A stretch of DNA of 64,000 nucleotides from Halorubrum sp. CBA1229. GTDB taxonomy: Archaea > Halobacteriota > Halobacteria > Halobacteriales > Haloferacaceae. Below are positions 43,479 through 52,503 of the stretch, piece by piece; the stretch's first letter is position 1; each line of letters starts with the position of its first letter. The notes beneath the pieces are model-generated. The model did no database searches. It was not told the origin of the DNA and saw only the letters and a program-made list of their open reading frames with translations. The position numbers and the translations under genes were made by a program. The DNA lies in NCBI RefSeq assembly GCF_003721435.2, contig NZ_CP054585.1:2480001-2544000 (forward strand), in the 5' to 3' direction.

Positions 43479-43492
43479 GCTCTTTTAATCCT

Positions 43493-43543
43493 CCTCGCGC
43501 TCCGCACCGCGCCTCGCGCTCCGCACCGCGCCTCGCGCTCCGC
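43493..43543 (+). repeat. 19-bp tandem repeat, 2.7 copies
   Basis: CCTCGCGCTCCGCACCGCG repeats at 43493 and 43512, with a 13-base partial third copy at 43531, in the short gap between the stress-protein gene and a flavin oxidoreductase. Confidence 0.85.
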
Positions 43544-43582
43544 GAGACGACCGGTTAAGTGACCGCGTCGCCTACGATCGGT

Positions 43583-44620
43583 ATGACCGAAATCGGCATC
43601 GTCGGCGCCGGCGCGGGCGCCGCGGCGGCGGCGTTCGTCATCGACGAGGCGGCACCCGACGCGGACGTGACCGTTCTCGAGAAGTCCGGCGGGCTCTGCG
43701 GCCGCGCGGCGACCCGGCGCCGCGACGAGCTCACGTACGACTACGGCGCGAACTACCTGAAGTCCGACGACGAGCGCGTCGTCGAGCTGATCACCGAGAC
43801 GCTCGACGACGAGGGGCTCGTCGACGTCACCGAGCCGGTGTACACCTTCGACGCCGACGGCGAGGTGTCGCCCGGTCGCGACGCCGACGAGCACAAGTGG
43901 AGCTACCGGCGCGGGCTCACGCAGGTCGCGAAGCGGCTGTTCGGTCGGACCGACGCGACGGTCCACCGGCGGACTCGCGTCGAGACCGTCCGCCGGGTCG
44001 GCGAGCGCTGGGCGGTCGACGACGCCGACGGCGAGACGTGGGGGCCGTTCGACGCGCTCCTCGTGAACCCGCCGGCGCCGCAGACGGCCGAGCTCCTCCG
44101 AGACGCCGAGTGGGAGTCGCCGGTCCGCGAGTCGCTCGTCGACGCCGCGGGCGGCGTGGCGTACCGGTCGGTGTGGACGGCGGTGTTGCACTACCCGTTC
44201 GCGGTCGACGTGCCCTACTACGGCCTCGTCAACACCGACGACGAGCACGCCGTCGGCTGGATCTCCCGCGAGGAGTGCAAGGCGGGCCACGTCCCGGACG
44301 GCGAGACGCTGCTCATCGTTCAGGCGGGTCCCGAGTGGTCGGCCGAGCGCTACGACGACGACCCGGCCGCGAACGTCGCCGATCTCGCCGACCACGCCGC
44401 CTCGATCGTGGGCGACGACCGGCTGGCGGACCCGGCGTGGACCGACCATCAGGGGTGGCGCTACGCGCTCCCCGACGACGGCGTCGACCGGGGCCCGATC
44501 GACTCCGCCCGGCAGGAGGGTCTCTACCTGCTCGGTGACTGGGTCGCCGGCGAGGGGCGACTGCACGCCGCTCTCGCGAACGGACTCGATACGGGCGAGC
44601 GCGTCGTCTACGGGCTGTAG
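43583..44620 (+). CDS. FAD-dependent amine-oxidase/renalase-like oxidoreductase
   Basis: A 345-residue flavoprotein. GIVGAGAGAAAAAFVI (4-19) is the dinucleotide fold and LEKSGGLCGRAATRR the GG motif of the amine oxidase/renalase group; the C-terminal LYLLGDWVAGEGRLHAALANGLDTGE is the second FAD-binding motif. The substrate is unknown; relatives act on NAD(P)H isomers or amines. A GGTTAAGTG box lies about 25-30 bases before the ATG. Confidence 0.87.
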   Translation: MTEIGIVGAGAGAAAAAFVIDEAAPDADVTVLEKSGGLCGRAATRRRDELTYDYGANYLKSDDERVVELITETLDDEGLVDVTEPVYTFDADGEVSPGRDADEHKWSYRRGLTQVAKRLFGRTDATVHRRTRVETVRRVGERWAVDDADGETWGPFDALLVNPPAPQTAELLRDAEWESPVRESLVDAAGGVAYRSVWTAVLHYPFAVDVPYYGLVNTDDEHAVGWISREECKAGHVPDGETLLIVQAGPEWSAERYDDDPAANVADLADHAASIVGDDRLADPAWTDHQGWRYALPDDGVDRGPIDSARQEGLYLLGDWVAGEGRLHAALANGLDTGERVVYGL

Positions 44621-44722
44621 TCGGCGCTCGACACGTCGGTTGATATTTAAAAGACAGGGGGTCCGCTTTCGTTTTCGATCCGCATGGTTGCGACCCGCAT
44701 GGCCGCGACCCGGCCGGTCGAC

Positions 44723-45001
44723 TTAGCTCCGCGTGAAGCGGTACTCGACCGTGCCGAGACCGGGGAGGCTGATCTTCCGGACCGTGCCGCGGTCGACGTG
44801 GCGGGCGATCGAGCGGCCCAGCGCGACGACGGCGATTCCCCCGGCGAGCAGCCCCGCGGAGACGAGCGGGTAGGAGGCGATCAGCAGGGGGAGCATGATC
44901 AGCGCCAGGAACGCGAGCGATACGCCGAGGCCGCCGTTGGGCGGACTGTCGGATCCGGCCGCGACCGCCCGCGCCGTGTATCCGTCGTTCATCGGTTGCA
45001 T
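44723..45001 (-). CDS. Small membrane protein (92 aa)
   Basis: A 92-residue protein with two transmembrane segments (about 25-45 and 47-63) followed by a basic cytosolic tail ending YRFTRS. The start at 45001 (MQPMNDGY) is chosen because GGTATTTACTT lies 23-33 bases upstream; codons further upstream read through that promoter. No family is recognised. Confidence 0.65.
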   Translation of the reverse strand: MQPMNDGYTARAVAAGSDSPPNGGLGVSLAFLALIMLPLLIASYPLVSAGLLAGGIAVVALGRSIARHVDRGTVRKISLPGLGTVEYRFTRS

Positions 45002-45264
45002 ATCTACCCGTACGTCACCCGGAAGTAAATACCTTTCATATTTCGGATAAGTTTTGAGTATCGTTACCACGGATCACTCATTCAGAGGGTCTGAAACGAT
45101 TGTTAACGGAGTGTAACGAGTAACATGGTACTCGTTCGTACACTTCTCGAAAAAGTGGAACGTTTCGGTGAATTCGGGTCCTTCGAGAGGCCGATCGCCG
45201 AGCGAGCAAGCGGCGGGTGCGGCCGGATCGGTGGGTTTCTCTCGCTCGCTGACTAGGGGTCCGT

Positions 45265-45669
45265 ATGGTCCGCACGCCGGGTTCGCGGTCGCGCTCGAAC
45301 GCCCCCTTTTGGACGACGGTCGCGGTCGCGGCGCTGTACCTCCCGGTGTCGATCGCGGCCCGCGCGCTCGTCGACCCGGAGTACGCGGCCGCGGTCGAGC
45401 CGGTCCCCCGTTCGGTTGTCGATGTCGCGGGGTCGCCGCTCGGGACGGTCTTGGCCGCGGCGCTGTGGCTCCCCGTCGCGGGCGGGTTCCTCTACGCCTT
45501 CGCGACCGAGCTGGCGACGATGCGGAGCCGGACCGCGTGGTCGCCGCCCGACAAGGGGTATCTCATCCTCGCGGCCGGCTCGCTGCTGGCGCACCCGCTC
45601 ACGGGGCTCCCGTTCGTGTTCCTCCTCGTCGCCGGCTACACGCTCCACCGGACGCTGCGGGTGCGCTAG
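45265..45669 (+). CDS. Membrane protein of unknown function (134 aa)
   Basis: A 134-residue protein with about four helices (17-36, 57-79, 98-113 and 112-128) and a basic N-terminus. The loop LATMRSRTAWSPPDKGYLILA is the most conserved-looking stretch. No family is recognised. The upstream 263-base gap holds AT-rich sequence (45020-45160) but no gene. Confidence 0.6.
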   Translation: MVRTPGSRSRSNAPFWTTVAVAALYLPVSIAARALVDPEYAAAVEPVPRSVVDVAGSPLGTVLAAALWLPVAGGFLYAFATELATMRSRTAWSPPDKGYLILAAGSLLAHPLTGLPFVFLLVAGYTLHRTLRVR

Positions 45670-45832
45670 TCGACGACGGCGTGGGCGACGGCCGACGGCG
45701 TGGGCGGTAACTGTCACCGTCGGGCCCGACGCGATCCGATCCGCCGATTCCGGACCCCGCCCGCTCACTCCGCTCCGTCGCGCCGTCCGTACTTTTATTT
45801 CGTCGCAGATCTATCCATAGATACGAACAGCC

Positions 45833-46135
45833 ATGTCAACGACACACGACGCTCCCACCACGCAACCGACGGCGCTCGACGCGGCGCAGGCGCGGCGGAC
45901 GGTCGCCGCGCTCGCCGACGGAACGGTCGAGACGCTCGCCGACCTCCGGGTCCGCGGCCGCGCGGACGAGATCGCCGACGAGCTCCGCGAGACCCACCTC
46001 CCCGCGCTGGAGGAGGCGGGGTATATCGACTGGGACCGCGAGTCGGGGACGATCTCGCCGGGGCCGAACTTCGACGAGGCCGCCGCCCACGTCGCCGACC
46101 TCCCCATCCCCACCGTCGAGCCGGCCGACGACTGA
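45833..46135 (+). CDS. Small helix-turn-helix-like haloarchaeal protein
   Basis: A 100-residue protein whose middle (DAAQARRTVAALADGTVETLADLRVRGRADEIADELRETHLPALEEAGYIDWDRESGTIS, about 16-77) has the helix-helix-wing pattern of the haloarchaeal winged-helix DUF7344-type family. It may regulate transcription. It is separated by 44 bases from the adenine methylase that follows; each has a TATA-like box (ACTTTTATTTCG near 45789; GTTTATACG near 46145). Confidence 0.72.
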   Translation: MSTTHDAPTTQPTALDAAQARRTVAALADGTVETLADLRVRGRADEIADELRETHLPALEEAGYIDWDRESGTISPGPNFDEAAAHVADLPIPTVEPADD

Positions 46136-46179
46136 GCCCGAGACGTTTATACGCCGCCGCGGGGGAGTCTCGACATCGC

Positions 46180-47100
46180 ATGGCCGAGCCGATCCTGAAG
46201 TGGGCCGGCGGCAAGCGCCAGCTGCTCGACGAGCTATACGCTCGGTTCCCGGCCTCGTACGGCCGGTACCACGAGCCGTTCGTCGGCGGCGGCGCCCTCT
46301 TCTTCGATCTGGAGCCCGCGGACGGGACGATCAACGACGCGAACCCGCGGCTGATCAACTTCTACGAGCGGGTGCGCGACGAGCCGGAGGCGCTCATCGA
46401 GCGGCTGGCGGCGTTCGACGACCCCGACGCCGACCCGGACCCGTCGCTCCCGTTCCACGAGGAGACGCCCCGCGGTCGCGACGTGGAGAGCTACTACTAC
46501 CAGCAGCGCGCGCGGTTCAACCGCCGGCCCTACGAGGGCGAGTTCGACCCCTTAGAGGAGGCCGCCCTCCTGTTGTACCTCAACCGGACCTGTTACAACG
46601 GGCTCTACCGCGAGAACGCCGACGGGGGGTTCAACGTCCCCGTGGGGCAGTACGCCGACCCGGACTGGGTCCAGCGCGACCGGATCCGCCGCGCGAGCGA
46701 CGTGCTCGCGAGCGCCGAGATCCGAAACGACGACTTCGCGTACGTCCTCGACGCCGCCGAGCCCGGCGACCTCGTCTACTTCGACCCGCCGTACGAGCCG
46801 ATGAGCGCGACCGCGAACTTCAACGAGTACGGCGCCGACGGGTTCGACCGCGAGGACCAGCGCCGGCTGCTCGACGTCGCTGGCGAGCTGGACGAGGCGG
46901 GCGTCCGGGTCGTGTTGAGCAACAGCGGCGTGATGTACGAGCCGTACGCCGACGCGGGGTTCCGCGTCGATCGCGAGGACGCGACCCGCGCGATCAACAG
47001 CGACGCCGACAACCGGGACGCCGTCGACGAGATCGTCGCGACGAACGTGCCGCCCGACGAGCGACGGACGGCGGGCCAGCGCGAGCTCTCCGGGTTCTGA
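46180..47100 (+). CDS. Orphan D12-class (Dam-type) adenine DNA methyltransferase
   Basis: A 306-residue N6-adenine methylase of the Dam family. WAGGKRQLLDEL (8-19) and FVGGGALFF are the SAM-binding X and I motifs; DPPYEP at 202-207 is the catalytic motif IV; LSNSG marks motif V. The target site (GATC for many relatives) cannot be read from sequence. No restriction nuclease is adjacent, so it is an orphan methylase, perhaps for strand marking or gene regulation. The GTTTATACG box is about 28-36 bases before the ATG. Confidence 0.94.
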   Translation: MAEPILKWAGGKRQLLDELYARFPASYGRYHEPFVGGGALFFDLEPADGTINDANPRLINFYERVRDEPEALIERLAAFDDPDADPDPSLPFHEETPRGRDVESYYYQQRARFNRRPYEGEFDPLEEAALLLYLNRTCYNGLYRENADGGFNVPVGQYADPDWVQRDRIRRASDVLASAEIRNDDFAYVLDAAEPGDLVYFDPPYEPMSATANFNEYGADGFDREDQRRLLDVAGELDEAGVRVVLSNSGVMYEPYADAGFRVDREDATRAINSDADNRDAVDEIVATNVPPDERRTAGQRELSGF

Positions 47101-47186
47101 GCCGTCGAGGGATCGCTCGCGGCGGGGATGCGAACCGCCGACCGTCTTGGGCGGGCTTTTTGAACTCTCCCGCCGACGACTCGCGT

Positions 47187-47636
47187 ATGACCGATCTCGA
47201 CATCGACCTCGTCCTCGTTCCCGTCGACGGTAGCGAGGAGTCCCACGAGGCGGTCGACTACGCGATCGCGGTCGCCACCGAGTACGACGCGAGCGTCCAC
47301 GCACTCTACGTGTTAGACGAGGACGTGGTCCGCGCCATCGACCACGGGGTGGTCGCCGAGAGCGACGTCGCCGACGACACCGAGGCGTTCACGGAGTCCG
47401 TCGCGCGGCGCGCGGAGGCGGCCGGGGTGGGCCACAGCAACTCCGTCGCGGCCGGCTTCTCGACGTCGGTGAAAACGGTTCACCCGGGGAGCGTCGTGCT
47501 CGACACGGCCGAGGAGCTGGACTCGGACTTCATCGTGGTCCCGCGCGAGCCCGTGACGGGCGACCCGGGCGAGGTGCTCGGGAAGGCGGCCGAGTACGTC
47601 CTCCTCTACGCGAGCCAGCCGGTCCTGTCGGTGTGA
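47187..47636 (+). CDS. Universal stress protein (UspA)
   Basis: A 149-residue single UspA domain: LDIDLVLVPVDGSEESHEAVDYAIAVA at the N-terminus, VHALYVLDEDVV, and FIVVPREPVTGDPGEVLGKAAEYVLLYASQPVLSV at the C-terminus, where the usual GxxGxxxxxxxGS ATP loop is not conserved. TTTTTGAAC near 47157-47165 is the promoter candidate. The stop overlaps the start of the DUF63 gene. Confidence 0.9.
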   Translation: MTDLDIDLVLVPVDGSEESHEAVDYAIAVATEYDASVHALYVLDEDVVRAIDHGVVAESDVADDTEAFTESVARRAEAAGVGHSNSVAAGFSTSVKTVHPGSVVLDTAEELDSDFIVVPREPVTGDPGEVLGKAAEYVLLYASQPVLSV

Positions 47637-48451
47637 TGGGCGGCGCGCCCCCGTTCCTCCCCGCCGGCACGACGCTCCCGCCGCTCCCGTACCTCGCCGT
47701 CGTCCTGCTCGCGGCCGGCGCGGTCGGCCTCGCACTCCGCCGGAACCCCCCGCGGGTCACCGGTCGCCACGTGCTCGCGCTCGCGCCGTGGATGGCGCTC
47801 GGGTCCGCGGCCCACGTGCTGTACGTCGTCGACGCGCTCCCGCCGGTCCTCTCACCGCTCGCCGGCTCCCCGACGGTGTACCTCACGGTCGGGTCGCTCG
47901 CGGGCGCGGCGTGGCTCGCGATCGCGACCGGCCCGCCGGAGCGGGTCCCGACCGCCCTCGCCGCCGCCGGCGCGCTCCTCCTCGTCCCGGTCGTCGGGAC
48001 CGCGCTCGCGACCGGGGTCTCGCCGGCCGGTGCGCGGTGGTCGACGGTCGCGCTCGTCGCGAGCCTGCCGGTCGCCGCCGCGGTCTGGGTCGGTCTGACG
48101 CGGCTCCGCCCCGAGACCGCCGTCACCGGCGGCGTGGGCGCGCTCGCGGTGTTCGGCCACGCGCTCGACGGCGTCTCGACCGCGGTGGGGACGACCCAGC
48201 TCGGCTTCGGGGAGCGCACGCCGCTCTCCCGGATCCTCCTGGGGTTTGACTGGATCCCGACGGTGCCGGTGCTCGGCGAGGGGTGGGTGTTCCTGCTGGT
48301 GAAGCTCGCGGTGGCCAGCGGCGTGGTCTGGCTGTTCGCGGAGTACGTCCGCGACCGACCGGCCGAGGGATACCTCCTGCTCGGGTTCGTGGCCGCCGTC
48401 GGCCTCGGGCCGGCCGCGCACAACCTCCTCCTGTTCGCGGTCGTCGGATAG
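47636..48451 (+). CDS. DUF63 family membrane protein
   Basis: A 271-residue integral membrane protein with about eight helices of the archaeal DUF63 family. A family-typical segment is FGHALDGVSTAVGTTQLGFGE near residue 177, carrying HxxDGxxT. The ATG overlaps the stop of the stress-protein gene (TGATG), with an alternative GTG one codon earlier at 47633. Function is unknown; sister genes in other archaea are also uncharacterised. Confidence 0.85.
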   Translation: MGGAPPFLPAGTTLPPLPYLAVVLLAAGAVGLALRRNPPRVTGRHVLALAPWMALGSAAHVLYVVDALPPVLSPLAGSPTVYLTVGSLAGAAWLAIATGPPERVPTALAAAGALLLVPVVGTALATGVSPAGARWSTVALVASLPVAAAVWVGLTRLRPETAVTGGVGALAVFGHALDGVSTAVGTTQLGFGERTPLSRILLGFDWIPTVPVLGEGWVFLLVKLAVASGVVWLFAEYVRDRPAEGYLLLGFVAAVGLGPAAHNLLLFAVVG

Positions 48452-48545
48452 CGGACCGGACGTTCGCGGCCGTCGGGTCTCGTCCGTGTCACGGCGCCGT
48501 TCGACGTCGCTACCGGGAGGTCCCGTCGGACCGCGCCGTCAGTAT

Positions 48546-49028
48546 TTATAGAACGGAGAGCGCAAATACGACGGCGACGCTGGCCAGCATAACCGCCTGT
48601 ATGAGCGAGCTGGCGAGGGCACCGATCACCGCGTACACCGACTGCCGGGCGGCGGCGCGCGGCTCGTCGGCGTTCCCGTAAAGCCCCGCGAGGAAGACGG
48701 TTCCGCCCAGTCCGACGACGAAACCGATCGGACCCAAAACGAACACCAACAGGACGCCGGCGACCGTGCCGGCGGCGACCGTCCGCGTCGGCGCGCCGCC
48801 GAGTTTCCCCGAGACGAACCCCGACAGTAGCTCCGCCGCGGAGGCCGAGAGCGAGACGAGGACGAGCGCGAGCAGCACGGCGAGACCGGGCTCGGCGAAG
48901 CCTGTGGTGTACGCGTACCCGACGACGGTCAGCGCCGCGAGGACGCCGCTCGGCACGAACGGGACGAACGAGCTGGCCGTCCAGACGACGAGCAGCGCGA
49001 TCGCGAGTTCGGCCGCGGGGAGAGCCAT
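48546..49028 (-). CDS. DUF456-like membrane protein
   Basis: A 160-residue protein with about four helices and the glycine-rich SGKLGGAPTRTVAAGTVAGVLLVFVLGPIGFVVGLGGTVFLAGLYGN segment typical of DUF456 proteins. Function is unknown. A GTTTTGAACG box lies about 25-30 bases upstream of the ATG. It is convergent with DUF63 across 94 bases containing AGTATTTATAG. Confidence 0.8.
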   Translation of the reverse strand: MALPAAELAIALLVVWTASSFVPFVPSGVLAALTVVGYAYTTGFAEPGLAVLLALVLVSLSASAAELLSGFVSGKLGGAPTRTVAAGTVAGVLLVFVLGPIGFVVGLGGTVFLAGLYGNADEPRAAARQSVYAVIGALASSLIQAVMLASVAVVFALSVL

Positions 49029-49125
49029 ACCGCACTCACGTCGCGAGCGTTCAAAACAGTTCAGTCGGCGCTATTCGCCCGGGGTACCCGAGACGCGTCC
49101 GACCGTCGCTCGCAGTCGCCGTCAC

Positions 49126-49545
49126 TCACCGAGCGACGATGACGGGAACGGGCGAGTTGCGGAACACCTTCTGGGCGACGTTCCCGACGACCAGTCGATC
49201 GGCCAGCGAGCCGCCGTGGCTCCCGATCACGACCGCGTCGAAGTCGCCGGCTCTATTCAGAATCGTCCGAGCCGGATGTCCCAACTGAACCTCGGTGCTG
49301 ACTTCGACACCGTACTCGGCCGCGAGCTCCCGAGCGTCGTCGAACACCTCCTTCGCACGCTCTTCGGCCGCCGCTTCGATATCCTCCTCGAGCGCGAGTG
49401 ACGTGGCCGCTCCTCCCCACGGCGACGGCCCGCCAGCGACGTGCAAGACGGTGATCTCCGCGTCGCGATGATTCTCGAGGGCGTACTCAAGCGCTTTCCG
49501 GGCCATCTCCGACTCGTCCATCGGGACGAGAACTCGCGATATCAT
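49126..49545 (-). CDS. Universal stress protein (UspA)
   Basis: A 139-residue single UspA domain with RVLVPMDESEMARKALEYALENH, ITVLHVAGG and a complete ATP-type motif VIGSHGGSLADRLVVGNVAQKVFRNSPVPVIVAR. ATTTATCAA (49567-49575) is the promoter box. It is divergent from a two-domain Usp gene 142 bases away, so both may respond to the same signal. Confidence 0.92.
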   Translation of the reverse strand: MISRVLVPMDESEMARKALEYALENHRDAEITVLHVAGGPSPWGGAATSLALEEDIEAAAEERAKEVFDDARELAAEYGVEVSTEVQLGHPARTILNRAGDFDAVVIGSHGGSLADRLVVGNVAQKVFRNSPVPVIVAR

Positions 49546-49687
49546 ACGGAAACTACGGGTAGGGTGTTGATAAATGGTGATCTCGTCTCAGGAGGAGCGA
49601 CGTATCGCCGACCGCTACACGTACCCCCTCTACCTTGCCGTGGGAACCGAACGTAGCGTTAAATCAACGGCGTTCGAATCTGCGGGT
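49546..49687. promoter_or_regulatory. Divergent promoter region between two usp genes
   Basis: This 142-base region carries a leftward box TTGATAAAT (49567-49575) and a rightward box GTTAAATCAA (49658-49667), each 20-30 bases from its start codon. Both genes encode stress proteins, so shared control is plausible. Confidence 0.55.
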
Positions 49688-50578
49688 ATGAGCCCGACGA
49701 TCGACTCAATTCTCGTGCCGACCGACGGCAGCGACGGGGCGCAGATAGGGGCACGGCGAGGGGTCGATCTCGCCGCCACGGTCGGTGCCGACCTCCACGC
49801 GGTGTCGGTGGTCGACAGCCACGAAATCGAATCCGGTCTGGACGCCGACAGTCAGGCCGAACGGGAGCGGCTGCTCGAAGCGGAGGCCGAACGGGCGGTG
49901 GATTCCGTCGCGGACCTCGCTCGAACTCATCTCTCCGGGGAAATCACTACCGCCGTGGAGTCGGGGGTCCCGGTCCAGACGATCAACGACTACGTCGATA
50001 CCCGCGACATCGATCTCATCGTGATGGGGACGCAGGGACGGACGGGGTTCGAACGGGTCGTGCTCGGGAGCGTCGCGGAGAAGACCGTCCGGACCGCGGA
50101 CGTCCCGGTCGTCACGGTGACTCCGGACGCGGACATCGGCGATATCGGCGATCAGCCGTGCGAAAACGTGCTTCTTCCGACCGACGGCAGCGAGGGAGCG
50201 GAACTCGCGATCGAGTGGGGGATCACCCTCGCCGAGGCGTACGGGGCAACGGTGCACACCGTCTACTCCGTCGACACGAGTCGGTTCGGTGGCGTTGAGG
50301 AGTCGGCGGAGATCCACGACGCGCTCGGGCAGGCCGGACGGGAGGCGCTCGAGACGGTCCGCGAACGTTCCCGAGCGGCTGACGTCAGCGTCACGGGCAG
50401 TATCGCGACCGGCCCGGCCGCACGCACGATCCTCTCGTACGGCGAGGAACACGATGTCGACATCATCGTGATGGGAACGCACGGCCGATCCGGCCTCAGA
50501 CGCCATCTCATCGGAAGCGTCACCGAGACGGTCGTACGCAACGCGGCTGTACCGGTCTGTTGTGTCCCGATGCGGTGA
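49688..50578 (+). CDS. Tandem universal stress protein (two UspA domains)
   Basis: A 296-residue protein with two UspA domains (1-145 and 155-296). The first carries LIVMGTQGRTGFERVVLGSVAEKTV and the second IIVMGTHGRSGLRRHLIGSVTETVV, both intact ATP-binding GxxGxxxxxxxGS motifs. It could work as a fused dimer. It is divergent from the single-domain Usp gene. Confidence 0.94.
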   Translation: MSPTIDSILVPTDGSDGAQIGARRGVDLAATVGADLHAVSVVDSHEIESGLDADSQAERERLLEAEAERAVDSVADLARTHLSGEITTAVESGVPVQTINDYVDTRDIDLIVMGTQGRTGFERVVLGSVAEKTVRTADVPVVTVTPDADIGDIGDQPCENVLLPTDGSEGAELAIEWGITLAEAYGATVHTVYSVDTSRFGGVEESAEIHDALGQAGREALETVRERSRAADVSVTGSIATGPAARTILSYGEEHDVDIIVMGTHGRSGLRRHLIGSVTETVVRNAAVPVCCVPMR

Positions 50579-50653
50579 GGCTCTCATCGATTTTCTGACG
50601 GCTCGCCGAACGGGAACGCACCGCGAGAAACGAAATCGGAACGACCGCCGCGC

Positions 50654-51235
50654 TCAGTCCTCTTCCTCGACGACTTCGGGGTCCTCGATCGCGGACTGCA
50701 GGGAGTCGAGCCCGTTGACCCACTCCGAGACGAGCCCGTACTCCAGATCCTCGACGAGGTCGATGTCGAGCTGTTCGCCGTCGATGACGCGGGTCCCGGC
50801 CTGCACGACGTAGCCGAGCGCGGCGTCGAGGTCGTCCTCGGCCTCCGCGTCGGCGGCCGCGCGCACGAACTCGGTCACGTCGCCCTCGACGACGCCGCCG
50901 ACGACGTACTCCTCGGCCGCGTAGAAGACGGGGACGAGCGAGGTCTGGACGCCGTCGATCAGCATCACCTTGTCCTCGTCGTCGAAGTCGACGTCGGCGA
51001 GGACGATGTCGCGCACGCCGCGGATCTCCTCGACTGCGCGGTCCTCGTCGATGCGGTCCTCGTCGAGCGCCGCGAGCACCTTCACGACGGCGATCGCCGC
51101 GTCGTCCTGGAGGTTCAAGAGGAGCCGCGCCGAGTCCTCGTTCTCGGGGTCGAGGTCCTCCTCTTTCAAGCGGTCGAGCCAGTTCTGCCAGCGGTCGTCG
51201 GTATAAAACGTTTCAACGGCGTCGTCGTCGGTCAT
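50654..51235 (-). CDS. DUF2150 family protein
   Basis: A 193-residue, very acidic soluble protein of the archaeal DUF2150 family. Typical segments are FYTDDRWQNWLDRLKEEDLDPENEDSARLLLNLQDDAAIAV and EYVVGGVVEGDVTEFVRAAADAEAEDDLDAALGYVVQAGTRV. Function is unknown. The start at 51235 is preferred over 51262 because GGCATTTGAG lies about 25-30 bases upstream of it. Confidence 0.85.
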   Translation of the reverse strand: MTDDDAVETFYTDDRWQNWLDRLKEEDLDPENEDSARLLLNLQDDAAIAVVKVLAALDEDRIDEDRAVEEIRGVRDIVLADVDFDDEDKVMLIDGVQTSLVPVFYAAEEYVVGGVVEGDVTEFVRAAADAEAEDDLDAALGYVVQAGTRVIDGEQLDIDLVEDLEYGLVSEWVNGLDSLQSAIEDPEVVEEED

Positions 51236-51339
51236 GTGCGGTACGTCGCCCGGACTACTCAAATGCCTTTCCTATCGATCGTCCCGAGAGAGGGCGTCTC
51301 ACCCGGTCGATGACGGGATTCGGGGGTCGGCACCCCCGG

Positions 51340-52503
51340 TCACGTCATCGGGTCGTCGCCGACGGACGGGTTCTCGCGGGCGAACGCCACGATCCGGTCG
51401 ACGTACGACTCGAACGGCGGGGGTTCGACGCCGGTTCCGTCCAGCGCCGCCCGCGCGTTCGGACAGCGGTAGCGGGTCGGGTGGTCGAAGTAGTCGATCG
51501 TCGCCGGCTCCACGCCGACTCCCGCGGCCGAGAGCAGGCGGGCCGCCGCCTTCGCGACCCGCTTCGGTGTCGGGACGGTCACCGTCCGGCGGCCGGCCGC
51601 GTCGCTCAGCGTCGCGACGAATTCCGGGACCGTCAGCGGCTCCGGGTCGCAGAGCTGAAACGTCTCGCCGACCGTCTCCGGCCGGCCGCTCAGCGCCGCG
51701 ATCGCGTCGACGACGTAGTCGCGCGGCACGACGTTCAACTCGGTCTCGTCGGCGCCGGGGAGGGTGAACGCGAACGCGAGCCGCGCGGGCTGTGCGAAGA
51801 GCAGCCGGAGGAGGTTGTACGGGCCGTCGAGCTTGTCGGTCTCGCCGGTCTCGCTGTCGCCGACCGTGATCGCCGGCCGGTAGACGGTCGCCGGGAGCCC
51901 GTCGGCCATCCGCTCCCGCACCGCGACCTCGGCGCGGTACTTCGACGCCTCGTAGCGGTTGTTGAACGACTGGCCCTCGCGGAGCCGGTCCGGGGTGAAG
52001 ACGCCGTCGTACCGGCCGCTGACGTAGCAGGTGCTCACGTAGTGGAGCCGGTCGACGGCGAGCCGTTCGGCGGCGTCAAGAACGTGCTCGGTCCCGCGGA
52101 CGTTGACCGACTCAGCGAGGTCGGCGTCGACGCTCAGGTCGTACACCGCCGCGAGGTGGTACACTTCCTCGACGCCCGCCAGCAGGTCCGGATCGTCGAG
52201 CGCCGAGCCGAGTCCCAGGTCGGGCTCGGTGATGTCGCCCTCGTAGAGGTGGACGGCCGGGGGATGCGCGGACTCGGAGTCGGTACCGTCCGCCTCGCTC
52301 CCGACCTCCGCGACGATCTCCCGAGCGCGATCCTCGGCCAGTTCGCGGTACCTGGGCTGAATGAGGCAGGCGACCGGCCCGTCGCCGCGGGCGAGGACCC
52401 GCCGGAGGAGCGCCGAGCCGAGGAAGCCGGGAAAGCCGGTGAAGAGGAGTTCGGGGGGCGCGGAGCCGTCCCCGGCGCTGTCCGCAGAGGCGCGGTCGCT
52501 CAC
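51340..52503 (-). CDS. Extended SDR / thioester-reductase-like epimerase family protein
   Basis: A 387-residue NAD(P)-binding protein. LLFTGFPGFLGSALLRRVLARG (19-40) is the nucleotide site of male-sterility/thioester-reductase-like SDRs; the catalytic YEASKYRAE carries Tyr and Lys and YVSTCYVSG the Ser/Thr. It could reduce a fatty-acyl or other carrier-bound thioester, or act on a sugar nucleotide. The GTG start overlaps the TatD stop (GTGA), so the two form an operon. Confidence 0.88.
   Translation of the reverse strand: MSDRASADSAGDGSAPPELLFTGFPGFLGSALLRRVLARGDGPVACLIQPRYRELAEDRAREIVAEVGSEADGTDSESAHPPAVHLYEGDITEPDLGLGSALDDPDLLAGVEEVYHLAAVYDLSVDADLAESVNVRGTEHVLDAAERLAVDRLHYVSTCYVSGRYDGVFTPDRLREGQSFNNRYEASKYRAEVAVRERMADGLPATVYRPAITVGDSETGETDKLDGPYNLLRLLFAQPARLAFAFTLPGADETELNVVPRDYVVDAIAALSGRPETVGETFQLCDPEPLTVPEFVATLSDAAGRRTVTVPTPKRVAKAAARLLSAAGVGVEPATIDYFDHPTRYRCPNARAALDGTGVEPPPFESYVDRIVAFARENPSVGDDPMT

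Noticed and set aside
46180-47636. Restriction-modification system around the adenine methylase
   Set aside because: No nuclease-like gene was found on either side; neighbours are a small HTH-like protein and a stress protein.
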